NCBI RefSeq assembly: GCF_000499385.1 | Contig: NW_013654402.1 | Location: forward strand, 1-64,000 | Length of the DNA: 64,000 nucleotides | Source of the DNA: Eimeria necatrix | Taxonomy: Eukaryota > Apicomplexa > Conoidasida > Eucoccidiorida > Eimeriidae | Reading direction: 5' to 3' | Part shown: positions 10,275 to 20,450 of the stretch, one piece after another | Layout of the letters: each line of letters begins with the position of its first letter | Numbering within the stretch: position 1 is the first letter of the stretch | Made by a program: the position numbers and the translations under genes | Notes under the pieces: model-generated | Databases searched by the model: none | Told to the model about the DNA's origin: nothing | The model's input: the letters and a program-made list of their open reading frames with translations, nothing else

Positions 10275-11120
10275 GGGATCGGGTGCGATCCCCTCAAACC
10301 CTCCCAAAGACAAAGGCCCAAACTGTAGACGTCGGCGCTTCTTTCGTGGCAGTCTCGAAACATCTCCGGCGCTAGATCTGCACAAACCCTAAACCCTAAA
10401 CCCTAAACCCTAACCCTAAACCCTAAACCCTAACCCTAAACCCTAAACCCTGGCGTCTAAGCCGTGAGCTGAAAGCCCCAGAAAGAAGACTTTCGGAAGT
10501 TTCTCAGCAAACGCGTCAAACTTTCTGTCTCGCCTCCGGCTTCCAACTCCTAAACCCTAAACCCTAAACCCTAAACCCTAAACCCTTGCCTCACAGGAGA
10601 CAGTGCCGCAAAACGTTTGGCGTTTTTCTCTTCCCCCAACAAATGAGCAAAAGCCGAAATCCCCCAAAAGCACTCTTAGAGGGCCTGAAGATGCAAATAG
10701 AAAAATCCCCAAACCCTAAACCCTAAACCCTAAACCCTAGCCCCGTACTTGGAGCTTTAGCTTGAAGCCCTAAAACTTGACGGCTGTCCTAAACCCTAAA
10801 CCCTAAACCCTAAACCCTGAAAATGCTGCATGCTCACCAGAGGGCGAAGTTCTGTGCAGCAGGATGTTCTCTGGCTTTATATCTGCCGCCGCAGAAACGC
10901 AAACCCTAAACCCTAAACCCTAAACCCTAAACCCTAAATCTTAGCCTTAGCAGGCCCCTCCCTCGCGGGCCCCGCAGCGCTGACACTCCCCTACAAAGCC
11001 TAGAGGCCCTCCGCGAGGGTTTAGGGTTTAGGGTTTAGGGTTTGTCACCTCTGTGGATAATGTTGTTCTCATGCAAGTGAGCGAGAGCAGCAGCTGTTTG
11101 CGCTATGTACTGCAAAGGCC

Positions 11121-11162
<42 letters not shown>

Positions 11163-12146
11163 GCCCCTGAGGCCTCGAACCCTAAACCCTAAGCCCTAAA
11201 CCCTAGACCTTAAGCCCTGGCAAGAGCAAACCACTGCAGCGTCGGAACCCTAGGGTTTAGGGTTTAGGGTTTGGGGCTAGGCCTACGCTGGCTGTTTCTT
11301 GTTCAGGCAAAGGGCCTCCCTTTTCCCTGCAGCGCAGACCAAACCACAAACCCCAAACCCTCAACGACGCCCCAGACCCTAAACCCTAAACCCTAAACCC
11401 TAAACCCTAAACCCTAGCAGCAAACCTGAATCTGTGTCGGAGAGTCCCTCTGTTGGCATATTCAAGAACAAACACCAAATGTTCTCTGTCTTCAAAAGAG
11501 CCCCAAAACCGCACCACGTTGGGGTGTCTGTACACCTCAACAGCAGCACAGCCGCAAACCCCAACCCCATTCCACTCCAGCTGCTGCCGCTGCTGCTGCT
11601 GCTGCGCCTGTTGTTGCTGCTGCTGCTGCTGCTGCGGTTGTTGTTGCTGCTGCTGCTGGTGCGGCTGCTGTTGTTGTTGCTGCTGCTGCTGCTTCTTGCG
11701 CTGCAGCGCCGCCGGAAGCCCCTGCGCTGCTGCTGCAGCCTTCCTGGCCTCTGCTGATGAGTTGCTGTCGAGGGTTTAGGGTTTAGGGTTTAGGGTTTAG
11801 GGTTTTGGGCACCTGACGGAGGAATGGAGAGCTCGCTCTCTACGGACTTGCTCTCTAAGCCCCAGTTCCGCTATTTTGCACTTCTGCAATATTTTCAAAG
11901 CAACAAAAGGGGGGGCCCCCTGGGGGCCCCCAACTGTACCCTCCTCCTCCAGCTGCAGCAGCAGGGGGCCCCCCACGCAGCGGGCAAGCACGACCTCGCT
12001 TGTGCTGCAGAAAAGCGCAGCACAAGCTGCAGCAGGAGCAGCTGCTGCTGCTGCAGTAGCAGCTGCAGCAGCAGCTGCTGCTGCAGTAGCAGCAGCAGCA
12101 GCAGCCACTGCAGCGCGAGCGAATGCAACAGCCGCCGCAGCAGCTT
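9953..12146 (-). CDS. Aurora-like Ser/Thr protein kinase, eight visible exons
   Basis: Exons in transcription order: 12146(approximate start)-11813, 11764-11426, 11326-11287, 11166-11049, 10882-10838, 10684-10595, 10377-10154 and 10048-9953, all phase-consistent. Kinase landmarks: VALK lysine in FVALKILQK; RREs after helix C; HPNVVRFWGSFED; hinge VFVLEYANRGTL; catalytic loop HRDIKPENILL, with the Asp codon split by an intron; DFG in LLGDFGFCSF; activation loop KRQTFCGTVSYLAPE, with the Thr placed as in Aurora; ADVYSLGLCLWEGLRG; QDPEDRIAACEVLQHPWV. Aurora kinases control mitosis and cytokinesis. Insertions include Leu13 before helix E, Gln runs before HPNVV and in the C-lobe (11 Gln, Asp, 7 Gln). 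No canonical Gly-rich loop is seen in the first exon (CSTSEVVLAR fits its end), so a further 5' exon is likely. The C-terminal NPKP and TAA come from a telomere-like repeat. PKA/PLK-type assignment is less likely. Confidence 0.85.
10067..11806. repeat. Telomere-like arrays within all seven kinase introns
   Basis: AAACCCT or its complement forms the core of each intron: 10067-10108 in intron 10049-10153; 10383-10452 and 10549-10587 in 10378-10594; 10709-10738 and 10790-10818 in 10685-10837; 10902-10938 and 11016-11044 in 10883-11048; 11178-11206 and 11250-11272 in 11167-11286; 11378-11416 in 11327-11425; 11771-11806 in 11765-11812. Some arrays include a 6-mer variant AACCCT (10410-10440). Exons contain none except the terminal one. 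Confidence 0.9.
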
Positions 12147-12159
12147 CTGCGCAAAATTA

Positions 12160-12174
12160 GCTGCATCAGAAACT

Positions 12175-12206
<32 letters not shown>

Positions 12207-12315
12207 GGTGCTGGTTTTCTGCGTCTTTCTGCTTCGCTTTATTGCTTTTAAATCCCTGAGCTGCTACGACTTATTTATTTCCATTTAATCCTTTTTATCT
12301 TTTATTTATTTATTT

Positions 12316-12355
<40 letters not shown>

Positions 12356-12551
12356 TTTTAATCTTTTTTATTTTATTTCTTTTTTCTCACCGCCCCAACC
12401 CCAGCAGCAAATCGCACGGGGCGAAATCGGAGGCCTGCAGGTACGCCCGCGGCTGAGGGGGCAAATTGACACACCAAAAAAACAAATTAATTAATTAATT
12501 AATTAATTAATTAATTAATTAAATAATCAATTAAATCAAATATTTATTTAC
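12160..12551. repeat. AT-rich spacer with (TTTA)n and (TTAA)n microsatellites
   Basis: Between the kinase and the next minus-strand gene lie an 11-unit CAG run (12175-12205), a (TTTA)n tract at about 12296-12358 and a (TTAA)n tract at 12485-12523. No open frame here shows protein-like composition. The kinase promoter and first exon may be inside. Confidence 0.8.
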
Positions 12552-12653
12552 TTATTTACTGCTAGCAGGTGCATGCAGAGGCGGAAAAGACAGAAAAAAC
12601 CCGGAGAAGAAAGAGGCAAAAATGAAGCAAAGGGGCTGCTGCAGCAAGCCGAC

Positions 12654-12687
<34 letters not shown>

Positions 12688-12986
12688 GTCCCCCCGCAGC
12701 AGTGGAGGGCTTCAGCGAGTTTCAAAGAAACAAAAGAAGCAAAAGAGACAAAAGGAGACAAAGGAGACAACGGAGAGCAGCAGCAGGAAAGCAGAGTGCT
12801 GTGGGGCTGGGGTGTACGTACAGCTTCGGCTGCTGCTTCTGCTGCTGCTCCTGCTGCTGCTTCTGCTGCTGCTGCTGCTGCTGCTCTGCTGCAGTTCAAA
12901 TTTATATTTTCTTTTTCTTCTGCTTCTGTCTCCTGAGCAAACTGCAGCTCGCTGTCTCCATCGGCCGTCGTCACCGCAGTCATGCA

Positions 12987-13030
<44 letters not shown>

Positions 13031-13520
13031 CCTTTTGCTCCTGCTGCTCCACCTGCTCCAGCCACTTGAAGAATGACACGGGGCGGGGGGGCCCCCCGGG
13101 GGCCCCCAGGGGCCCCTGAGCTGCCTTGTCAACTTTGGGTACTGCTGTTTGTGGGGTGAGAAGGGCTTTTGGAATCTGCAGAGAAAGAAATGCATTTTTG
13201 GCTTTTTGCAATTCAAAAGAAAACAAAAAGCAGCAAATAAATAAACAAAATAAATCCAATAATGAACTTTTCCCTTTTTCATCTTTAATTATTTTATCTA
13301 TTTTGGGAAAAGACCAAAAAAGCTTCACCTGCTGCCCCCCACATAATGGGGGCCCCTCTGAACCCCTACTGGGGGGCCCCCCGGGGGCCCTTCGGGGGCC
13401 CCCTTTTGTGTCTGCTGCTTCCAAAGGACGAGGCAGGGGGGGCCCCCTGGGAGCATTTGCTGCTGCTGCTGCTGACAGCTGCTGGCTGCACCGCCTTCCG
13501 TTCCTTGGAGCTCCTGCTGC

Positions 13521-13552
<32 letters not shown>

Positions 13553-13685
13553 TTGCTGCTGCTGGCGGGATGGCTGAGCTGCGCCGTCTGCTGCTGGAGG
13601 CCACCCTTGCAGCTGCTGCTGCAGCTGCTGCAGGCGCAGCTTGTGGGGTTTGCTGCCGCTGCTGCTCCTGCCGGTCCAGGTAACG

Positions 13686-13722
<37 letters not shown>

Positions 13723-13839
13723 CTGTTGCTGCTTGCCCGCCTCACTGGCGGCAGCGGGATCTTAGAGGCAGCGCGAGCCCCATTCAAGCCTTTGTGGGGC
13801 TCCTTCTGCTGCTGGGACTGCTGTTGCTGCTGCTGCTGT

Positions 13840-13871
<32 letters not shown>

Positions 13872-13961
13872 CAGGTTGTCTTGCTGCGCAGGCGTCATTG
13901 GAGCATCCAGCCGTTGTGCTTGCAGCTGCCGCTGCGTCAGTCCTTCCGCTGCTGCTGCTGT

Positions 13962-13999
<38 letters not shown>

Positions 14000-14106
14000 C
14001 TGACTCAGCTGGGGGCCCCACTGGCATGTCCTCCCCCCCGGGGCGGCGTAAGAAGGGGCCCCACGCGGAGGCCCCCATGGCGCTGAGGGCGCGACTGACA
14101 GACAGT

Positions 14107-14149
<43 letters not shown>

Positions 14150-14542
14150 TCCCAAGCAGGCCCTGAGGGGCCCCCCAAGGCTCACCTAGGGGCCACATGT
14201 TGGGGCCCCACCCCCGTGCATGCAGCTCAGCTTCTGAAGAATCCAAAAGAGGGTATGAAGGCCAGCAGCAGCCCTGAGGGGGCCCACCAGGGGGCCCCCA
14301 GGGGGCCCCCAGACCCTCTGGGGGCCCCGCAGCAAGATAGGGGCCCCTAGAAGGCAGCGGGGGCACTCGGTGACGTAGCTGCTGCTGCAGGTGCAGCTGC
14401 AGCTGCTGCTGCTGCTGCAGTAGCAGCTGCTGCTCCTGCTGCTGTTGCTGCTTTTGCTGCTGCTGTTGCTGCAGCGGGAAGTGTCTGAGGGCCATCTCTT
14501 GCTCCTTCCAGTGCTCCCGATAGCTCTGCTGCGGCATGAACA

Positions 14543-14574
<32 letters not shown>

Positions 14575-14777
14575 TGTTGCTGCAGCTCTTGACACGTGAC
14601 ACCCAAAACATTTTTGACGCCAAATATATGCTGATTTTGCGGCTGCTGCTGCTGCTGCTGCTGCTCTTGCTGCTGCTGCTGTGGCTGCTCTTGTGAGGGC
14701 TCAGCCAACGCTGCCCAAGGCCCAGCGGTTCCTGCGGCTTCAGCAGCAGCAGTGTCAGGAACACTAGCAGCAGCCGC

Positions 14778-14813
<36 letters not shown>

Positions 14814-14921
14814 CTCCACGTTCTGTGCTGCAGCAGTGCTCTGCTGCTGCCCGCTGCGGCCGCCAGCAAGCGCCTCCTTTTGCTGCCCCGTGCGAAATAG
14901 GGGGGCTTCCCTGGCCAGAGG

Positions 14922-14956
<35 letters not shown>

Positions 14957-15165
14957 AGGGTCGGTAAGGCCTCAGAGTGCTGCTGCTGCTGCTGCTGCGC
15001 CTAACAGGGGCCCCCCTAAGGCGGCTGCTGCTGCTGCATGCGCCCCGCTGAGGCAAGGGGGCCCTCTGGCTTGCGGGGGAGGCCCGGGGGCCCCCCGAGA
15101 GTGGCTGTCGGGCTGGGGGGGCCCCTATGGAGATGCTGCGGGGCTTTTTTGCTGCAGCGTCTTCC

Positions 15166-15198
<33 letters not shown>

Positions 15199-15309
15199 AC
15201 AGAAGCTGTGCTGCTTCTGCGTCCCACAGCACTTGACGCGCGGGGGGGCCCCAAAGGGGGCCTCATAGACTGGCGAGGCGCACTAACCACCCCTTTCTGG
15301 GGGCCCCTG

Positions 15310-15349
<40 letters not shown>

Positions 15350-15397
15350 CTGAGGTGGCTGTACCTACTGGCTCCCTTCGACTCGAGGAAGGCCTTC

Positions 15398-15434
<37 letters not shown>

Positions 15435-15681
15435 GGGACACCGCACAGCCAAGCCTACAGGTGGAGATAGAAGCCGCTGCCTCGTAGTGATGCGAGGGCG
15501 CTGCTGTTGCTGCTGTTGCTGCTGTTGCTGCTGTCGCCGCTGCTGTTGTTGCTGCTGCCGCTGCTGCTGCTGCTGCAGATGAAGCTGGTAGGGCCTTGTC
15601 TGCTGCTTCTGAAGACGCTGCTGTCGCAATGCTTCCTGCTGTTGCTGTAATCCCTCCCGCTGCTGCTGCTCTAGATGCTCC

Positions 15682-15717
<36 letters not shown>

Positions 15718-16161
15718 AGTTCCTGCTGCCCTCGCTGCTGCTCAGGTGACGCGGTTCTGCTGAGACTTGTGTAAGAAGCAGCAGTGCATGCCGGCCTGTG
15801 CGGCAGCAGCTGCTTCAGCTCTTGCTGCTGGCGTTGCTGCTGTTGCTGCTGCATGTGCTGCTGCTGCTGCTGTGACAGGCTCAGCTCTTGCTGCGCGTAC
15901 AGCTGTTGCTGCTGCTGCAGTTGCTGCTGCCAGGATGTCTGCAACACTTGAAGATCCTCCACCTGCTGTCCTCCGAAACAGTACCTGTGCTGCTGCTGCT
16001 GCTCTAGTGGCTGCGATTGCTGCTGCTGCTGCTGCAGCAACTGTTGCTGCAGCTGCTCTTCCTGCTGCTGGTGCAAAAGGCGGTCAGCCACTTCCTGCAG
16101 CCAGTAGGGGTCGTTGGCAGCGTGGCGCCCAGAGTCTCTCACAGAAACCGGGTGCGGCTTT

Positions 16162-16218
<57 letters not shown>

Positions 16219-16569
16219 CGCAGCAGCTGCTGCTGCGAGTCGGACCAGACCGAGTAAGGGCCGCAGTTCTGCTCTACACGATGAGCTGTTGAACTTTGGT
16301 GAAAATTTGAGGCGGAGTAGGAGCGGTGCTGCTGCTGCTGCGGCAGCCGCTGTTGCTGCTGCTGCTGCTGCTGCGGCAACCACTGCTGTGGCTGCTGCTG
16401 CTGCTGCTGCTGCAGTTGGTCCTGCTCCAGCTCCGTCAACTCCGGCGTCTGTTCAGAGGCTGGGCTGGCAGACTGTGGGGAAAAAAAGTCATCGGGGGTG
16501 CCTGCTGCTGATTCCATTTGCTGCTGCTGCTGCGGGTACCAGCGCTGCTGCTGCTGCTGCGGGCAGCCG

Positions 16570-16600
<31 letters not shown>

Positions 16601-17066
16601 CACGACTTAGCTGCTGGCTTGCGTCTGCCTCTCCGTACGTGAAGCCTTCTCTGGCTGTCAGCATGGGAGGCTCCTCATTGTCAATTTGCTGCAGGGCCCC
16701 CTCTGGGGGGCCCCTGGATATCCAGGATAACATCTTGGCGGGTGCTGCTGCTGCTGCTGCTGCTGCTGCTGCAGTGGCAGCAGGCGCAGCACCTGGGGGG
16801 GCTACGGTAGCCCTTGCATCCCTGTCTTTGTGCTGCTGCTGCTGCAGCTGCTGCTGCTGTTGCTGCTGCTGCCTATTACGCGCTGCTGAAAGGGGTTCTC
16901 TCCGGGCTGTGGGCCCCACCTCCCTTTGCCTGAGATCTAGCCTGCAGCTCAAGGCGTTGCTGCTGCTGCTGCTGCTGTTACTGCTGCTGGTGTTGCTACT
17001 GCTGCGGCAGATGGAGCCGCGGCTTCTGCTGCGGTTTCGCGCTGCAGTGATGGGGAGTTGAGGCAT
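12552..17066 (-). CDS. Very long Gln/Ala/Ser-rich hypothetical protein
   Basis: A single frame of 1504 codons runs from ATG 17064-17066 to a stop at 12552. Composition is dominated by Gln runs, Ala runs, Ser runs, and basic Pro/Arg patches such as KIPLPPVRRASS and KPRSISIGAPPARQPL. No folded domain is recognised. It probably contains at least one intron: 13328-13176 begins GTGAAG, ends CTCTGCAG, is AT-rich, encodes a hydrophobic stretch (LFCLFICCFLFSF) unlike its surroundings, and has a length of 153 bases (a multiple of three), so it reads through. Downstream, FFKWLEQVEQQ and EEKENINL (a KEN-box-like motif) look genuinely coding. A second donor, GCTGTACGTA near 12820, suggests the last 90 codons may not be translated. 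The gene lies upstream of the kinase on the same strand. Function unknown. Confidence 0.6.
13081..15310. repeat. Recurrent GGGGGCCCCC palindromic blocks
   Basis: At least fifteen blocks of the form G4-8C4-8 are seen, for example at 13088-13112, 13374-13404, 14280-14345, 15006-15016, 15083-15124 and 15242-15305, with further copies at 11911-11936 and 16696-16714. Inside the long minus-strand frame they encode Gly-Pro/Gly-Ala-Pro patches (GAPWGPPGGPP). Each is a perfect or near-perfect self-complementary tract. Confidence 0.85.
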
Positions 17067-20000
17067 CAGGCTCGTGCCGGACTTTCTTAGCGCATTGGGT
17101 GAATTAATTAGATAAATAATTGTTTAAATCCATTAAACTGCTTCTTCACCTAATTTAATGTTTTATTTCCGCGAAACTTCCTGTCTGCTGCAGGAGCTCA
17201 CTAGGACGGCGGCGGCAGCGCGCACATAGCCGCCGCCGCGCTGCTCTGAAGGAATGGAGCAAAAATAAATAAATAAACTCGCCAAATTTGTTTTATCTTT
17301 TGGAATATTGAAATGCGGAGAAAAAAAGAATTAAAAGAAAGTATTGGTAGGGCCATGGAAAAGGCACACGTAACTTGGCTGGCCGCGGTGGTGGGGTTGT
17401 TGTTATTGTCTTGCAGCATGCAGTGTTGGCGTTTGAAATGCGAGTTTGCGGAAAAACAAAATTTAAATTCAAAAATAACATATTTGGAAAATAAATAGAC
17501 ACCATTCAATCATTTATGTTGCTGTGTTGCGGACTTCTTTCCATCTCTGCTTCCCCGCGCTCACGATCTTTGCAAAAACAGCAACAAGACAAGATAAACA
17601 GCGCAAAATATAGGAGCTGAAAGTAAAACAACGTAAATAATCTAATTTTAACTTCAAAATGCCTAGGAAATCTTTTATTTCTTAAGTTTACCTCCGTTAA
17701 CTACAGGCATTTCAAGTGAATGCCGGAAATGAGTGGGGTTGTTGTATTAAACTCAATTCAGCATCTTCTCCAGCAACCCCAGCCTTTCATTTATTAATAG
17801 CGTCTTTCACCTTAAAGAACTGAATAACTCCCAATTTGTCACTATTATTCTCTTTCCATCCATTCAAGTTTTTTAACGAAAATAAGGTGAAGACAATGAC
17901 GTGAAAATGTCATGAAAAATTACAACATTTGTGAAGCCACGCTACGCGCAAATGGCGAACTGAGTCCTCGGCAACTCCAGACTCAACCGAAACAAAACAA
18001 AACTTTGGAGAGATCAAAGAAACCCTTCAGGAAAGCACATAGTAATGCATATTTCGAAGGAATATGCATTCCTGAAAACAATTCCGGATGTACGCATTAC
18101 TGAAAAGAAAGCATATTTTGCACTCCCCTCACTAATGCAAGAGCTCAGCCTCTATCCTCTATTAGTGCACTTATTTCTCTGGTACTTCCTCTTCAAAGTC
18201 CAATTAGGCTCAAATTAATTCGCATAATGGTTCTACTGGATCTGTATGCAGTCGAAACAGCCCCAACTCAGCGACTAACTACCACTTCTGCCCTACAGTT
18301 CTTCTGCAGCGCCTATGCAGAACTTATGAATCCCTTCTTCCATTTCCTCTTGCCAGCAGCGGATCCTAATCCCTTAAATGTTCACAAGTCTCTAGAGAAT
18401 CAGGCAGTCCAGTCTTTTAAATCCATTAATCCACACATTCGTTTCGGATCCGAACAAGATCCTCTTCAACTTTCTTTACCGAGGCTAAGAACAGTCCTTT
18501 AGAAACCGGACAAAGAGCAGCGAGCGCAGCAGAAAACGGGAAAGCACACAGGCAAATATATACACACACTCAAAAGATCTGCTCCTGCTGCTGCTGCCGC
18601 TGCTGCAACTGCAGCGGCAGCGGTTAATTCAGCTGCAGCTGTTTCGCCTGTTACTGCTGCAGCTGCCGCTGCTGCAGCTGCCGCCGTTGCGGCCACATAC
18701 GGATACAACAACGGGCATGCATGAGATGCCGCCTCCTGCTTAACGCAGGCCTACTAGGAGCAGCTACCGCATCAGCTGCTGCTGCCGGCTCTGCAGCATT
18801 ATTTACAATTGCATGCGAACAAATGCATGCGAAATGCGGGGCACGACTGACAAAAAGTTCCAGGGGGCACGTCACTGCTCCCCACAAAATTTGCATGCGC
18901 ACTCCGTTTATCATATAACCCCGATTAATCTTTTCTATTGCCCAGCCGTTTTGCACTTAAAAAGGATGAGCTCTGAACGTAGGCATGCAACTGCTGCTGG
19001 CGCCAGACCGTTTGCTGCAGCGGCAGATACATTATAGACACGCCCAGCAACAGAAAAAATATACTGGAAAGACGCTGTGCCCATACATGTACATGTGTAT
19101 AGAATACGTATACACCTTTTTCCACCAACACACTACGTAAAAGTTCGACAGGGAAACACCCTTATCAGAATACCAGTATAATATGCGTGTCTAACCTTCA
19201 CAAAGATACAACAAAGCAAAAACAAAGCTAAATGAAGGGAGAAAAAAAGAAAAAATATGTATCGAAGTGCACATCTATGCAAAAGGATACTTGCACAAGA
19301 AGATAGAACGTGCAACAACCGACGTATCGCGACCGTCGAAACGACCGATGGAAAAATAAATGATCCACGTGAATAGAAAAATAATAGTAATAATAACGGG
19401 CTGCAGCTTCGTCTCCTTTTCAATCCACAGCTAAGCCTGTGACGGAATCCAAGAACTTCAGCCGCGGCCCAACGCGCGCCTCCATAAGTTAGTTTCACCA
19501 GATAATTTCACCACTAGCACTAAAACACTTTTGCATGATGTATGCACTTTCACGGAGATGATTTAATTCAAATTCACATGAGATTTCCCAGATTCAAATA
19601 TGTGACACGCTGGCTTCAAATTGAAGTGCTCCCTCTGCCACGACAAAGGCATCACTCATGTTCTGTCAAGCGAAACAAAATGGCAAACACAAACCTATCA
19701 AGCATCTGGAAATACTGACACCGAATACAAAATATGCATACAGTTCAAATTATGACCTAGATGACATGCTTACAAACGATCATTACACAAATGATACAAC
19801 AGGAGGAACAAGAAACACGGCACTTACTGGCACGCCGCTCGGGCAGAAACGTTTAGAAATTGTGCATGCACAATTCAAATCAACTACACAAGCAATTCAA
19901 ACAACAGGCTGGTTCAAATATCCGCACTTAGATGATTCAAATATTTCAAAGGGCATCGGAACAAGAACAAATGTGGAAAACAGACAAAACGAAGCGTGAA

Positions 20001-20450
20001 CAACAGACTGGGTCTACAAAGCATTCAAATGGAAAATATTCATCAAATGGGAAGCATGGCAATGAAAAGCCACAATCAAAAATGAACAAATAGATTCAAT
20101 GAGGAGAGCTCAATGAGTTGAACAAATGGACGTGCCGAAACAGACAAGTGAAGAGTTAACAGTGACACTAAACCCACAAAACGCTAAAAGAAGGTAAGTC
20201 ACAAAGACCGACGGCTCTCGCAGCGCCAAACAGATGTGAAAGGTGTGAAACAAAAACGAGGCTGACCAGGAAGACAAAAAAATAGGAAAAAAAAGAAACT
20301 TCAGTACAAAGCGTTCCAGCAAACCAGCTCAAGGGCGGTTGGCCACCACACAGCTGCTCACTCTGTAGCTGCGTTTCTGGCCGCTCCCATGAGCCTTTCC
20401 TCTTCATGATGCTGACCAAAACGTCAACTTCAACACGAATTACTCTACCT
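17067..20450. other. Repeat-poor intergenic region
   Basis: No gene could be supported. Composition is close to balanced or AT-rich, with only two short CTG/Ala-type islands (18575-18690 and 18770-18800). Short frames (for example 18227-18502 + and 19658-19999 +) lack recognisable motifs and splice context. The stretch holds a cluster of GCATGC sites (18717-18988) and a cluster of TTCAAAT heptamers (19567-20032), described as findings. Confidence 0.55.

Noticed and set aside
10440..10550. An additional kinase exon between the activation loop and the APE motif
   Set aside because: The flanking exons join directly in phase to give the uninterrupted SYLAPE sequence, so this segment is intron.
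9022..11806. A true chromosome end (telomere)
   Set aside because: Arrays are short, in both orientations, and interspersed with exons of a kinase; genes continue on both sides.
12552..17066. TPX2- or INCENP-like Aurora activator, suggested by the adjacent Aurora-like kinase and KEN-like motif
   Set aside because: No TPX2 motif or IN-box is seen; adjacency alone is not evidence in this genome.
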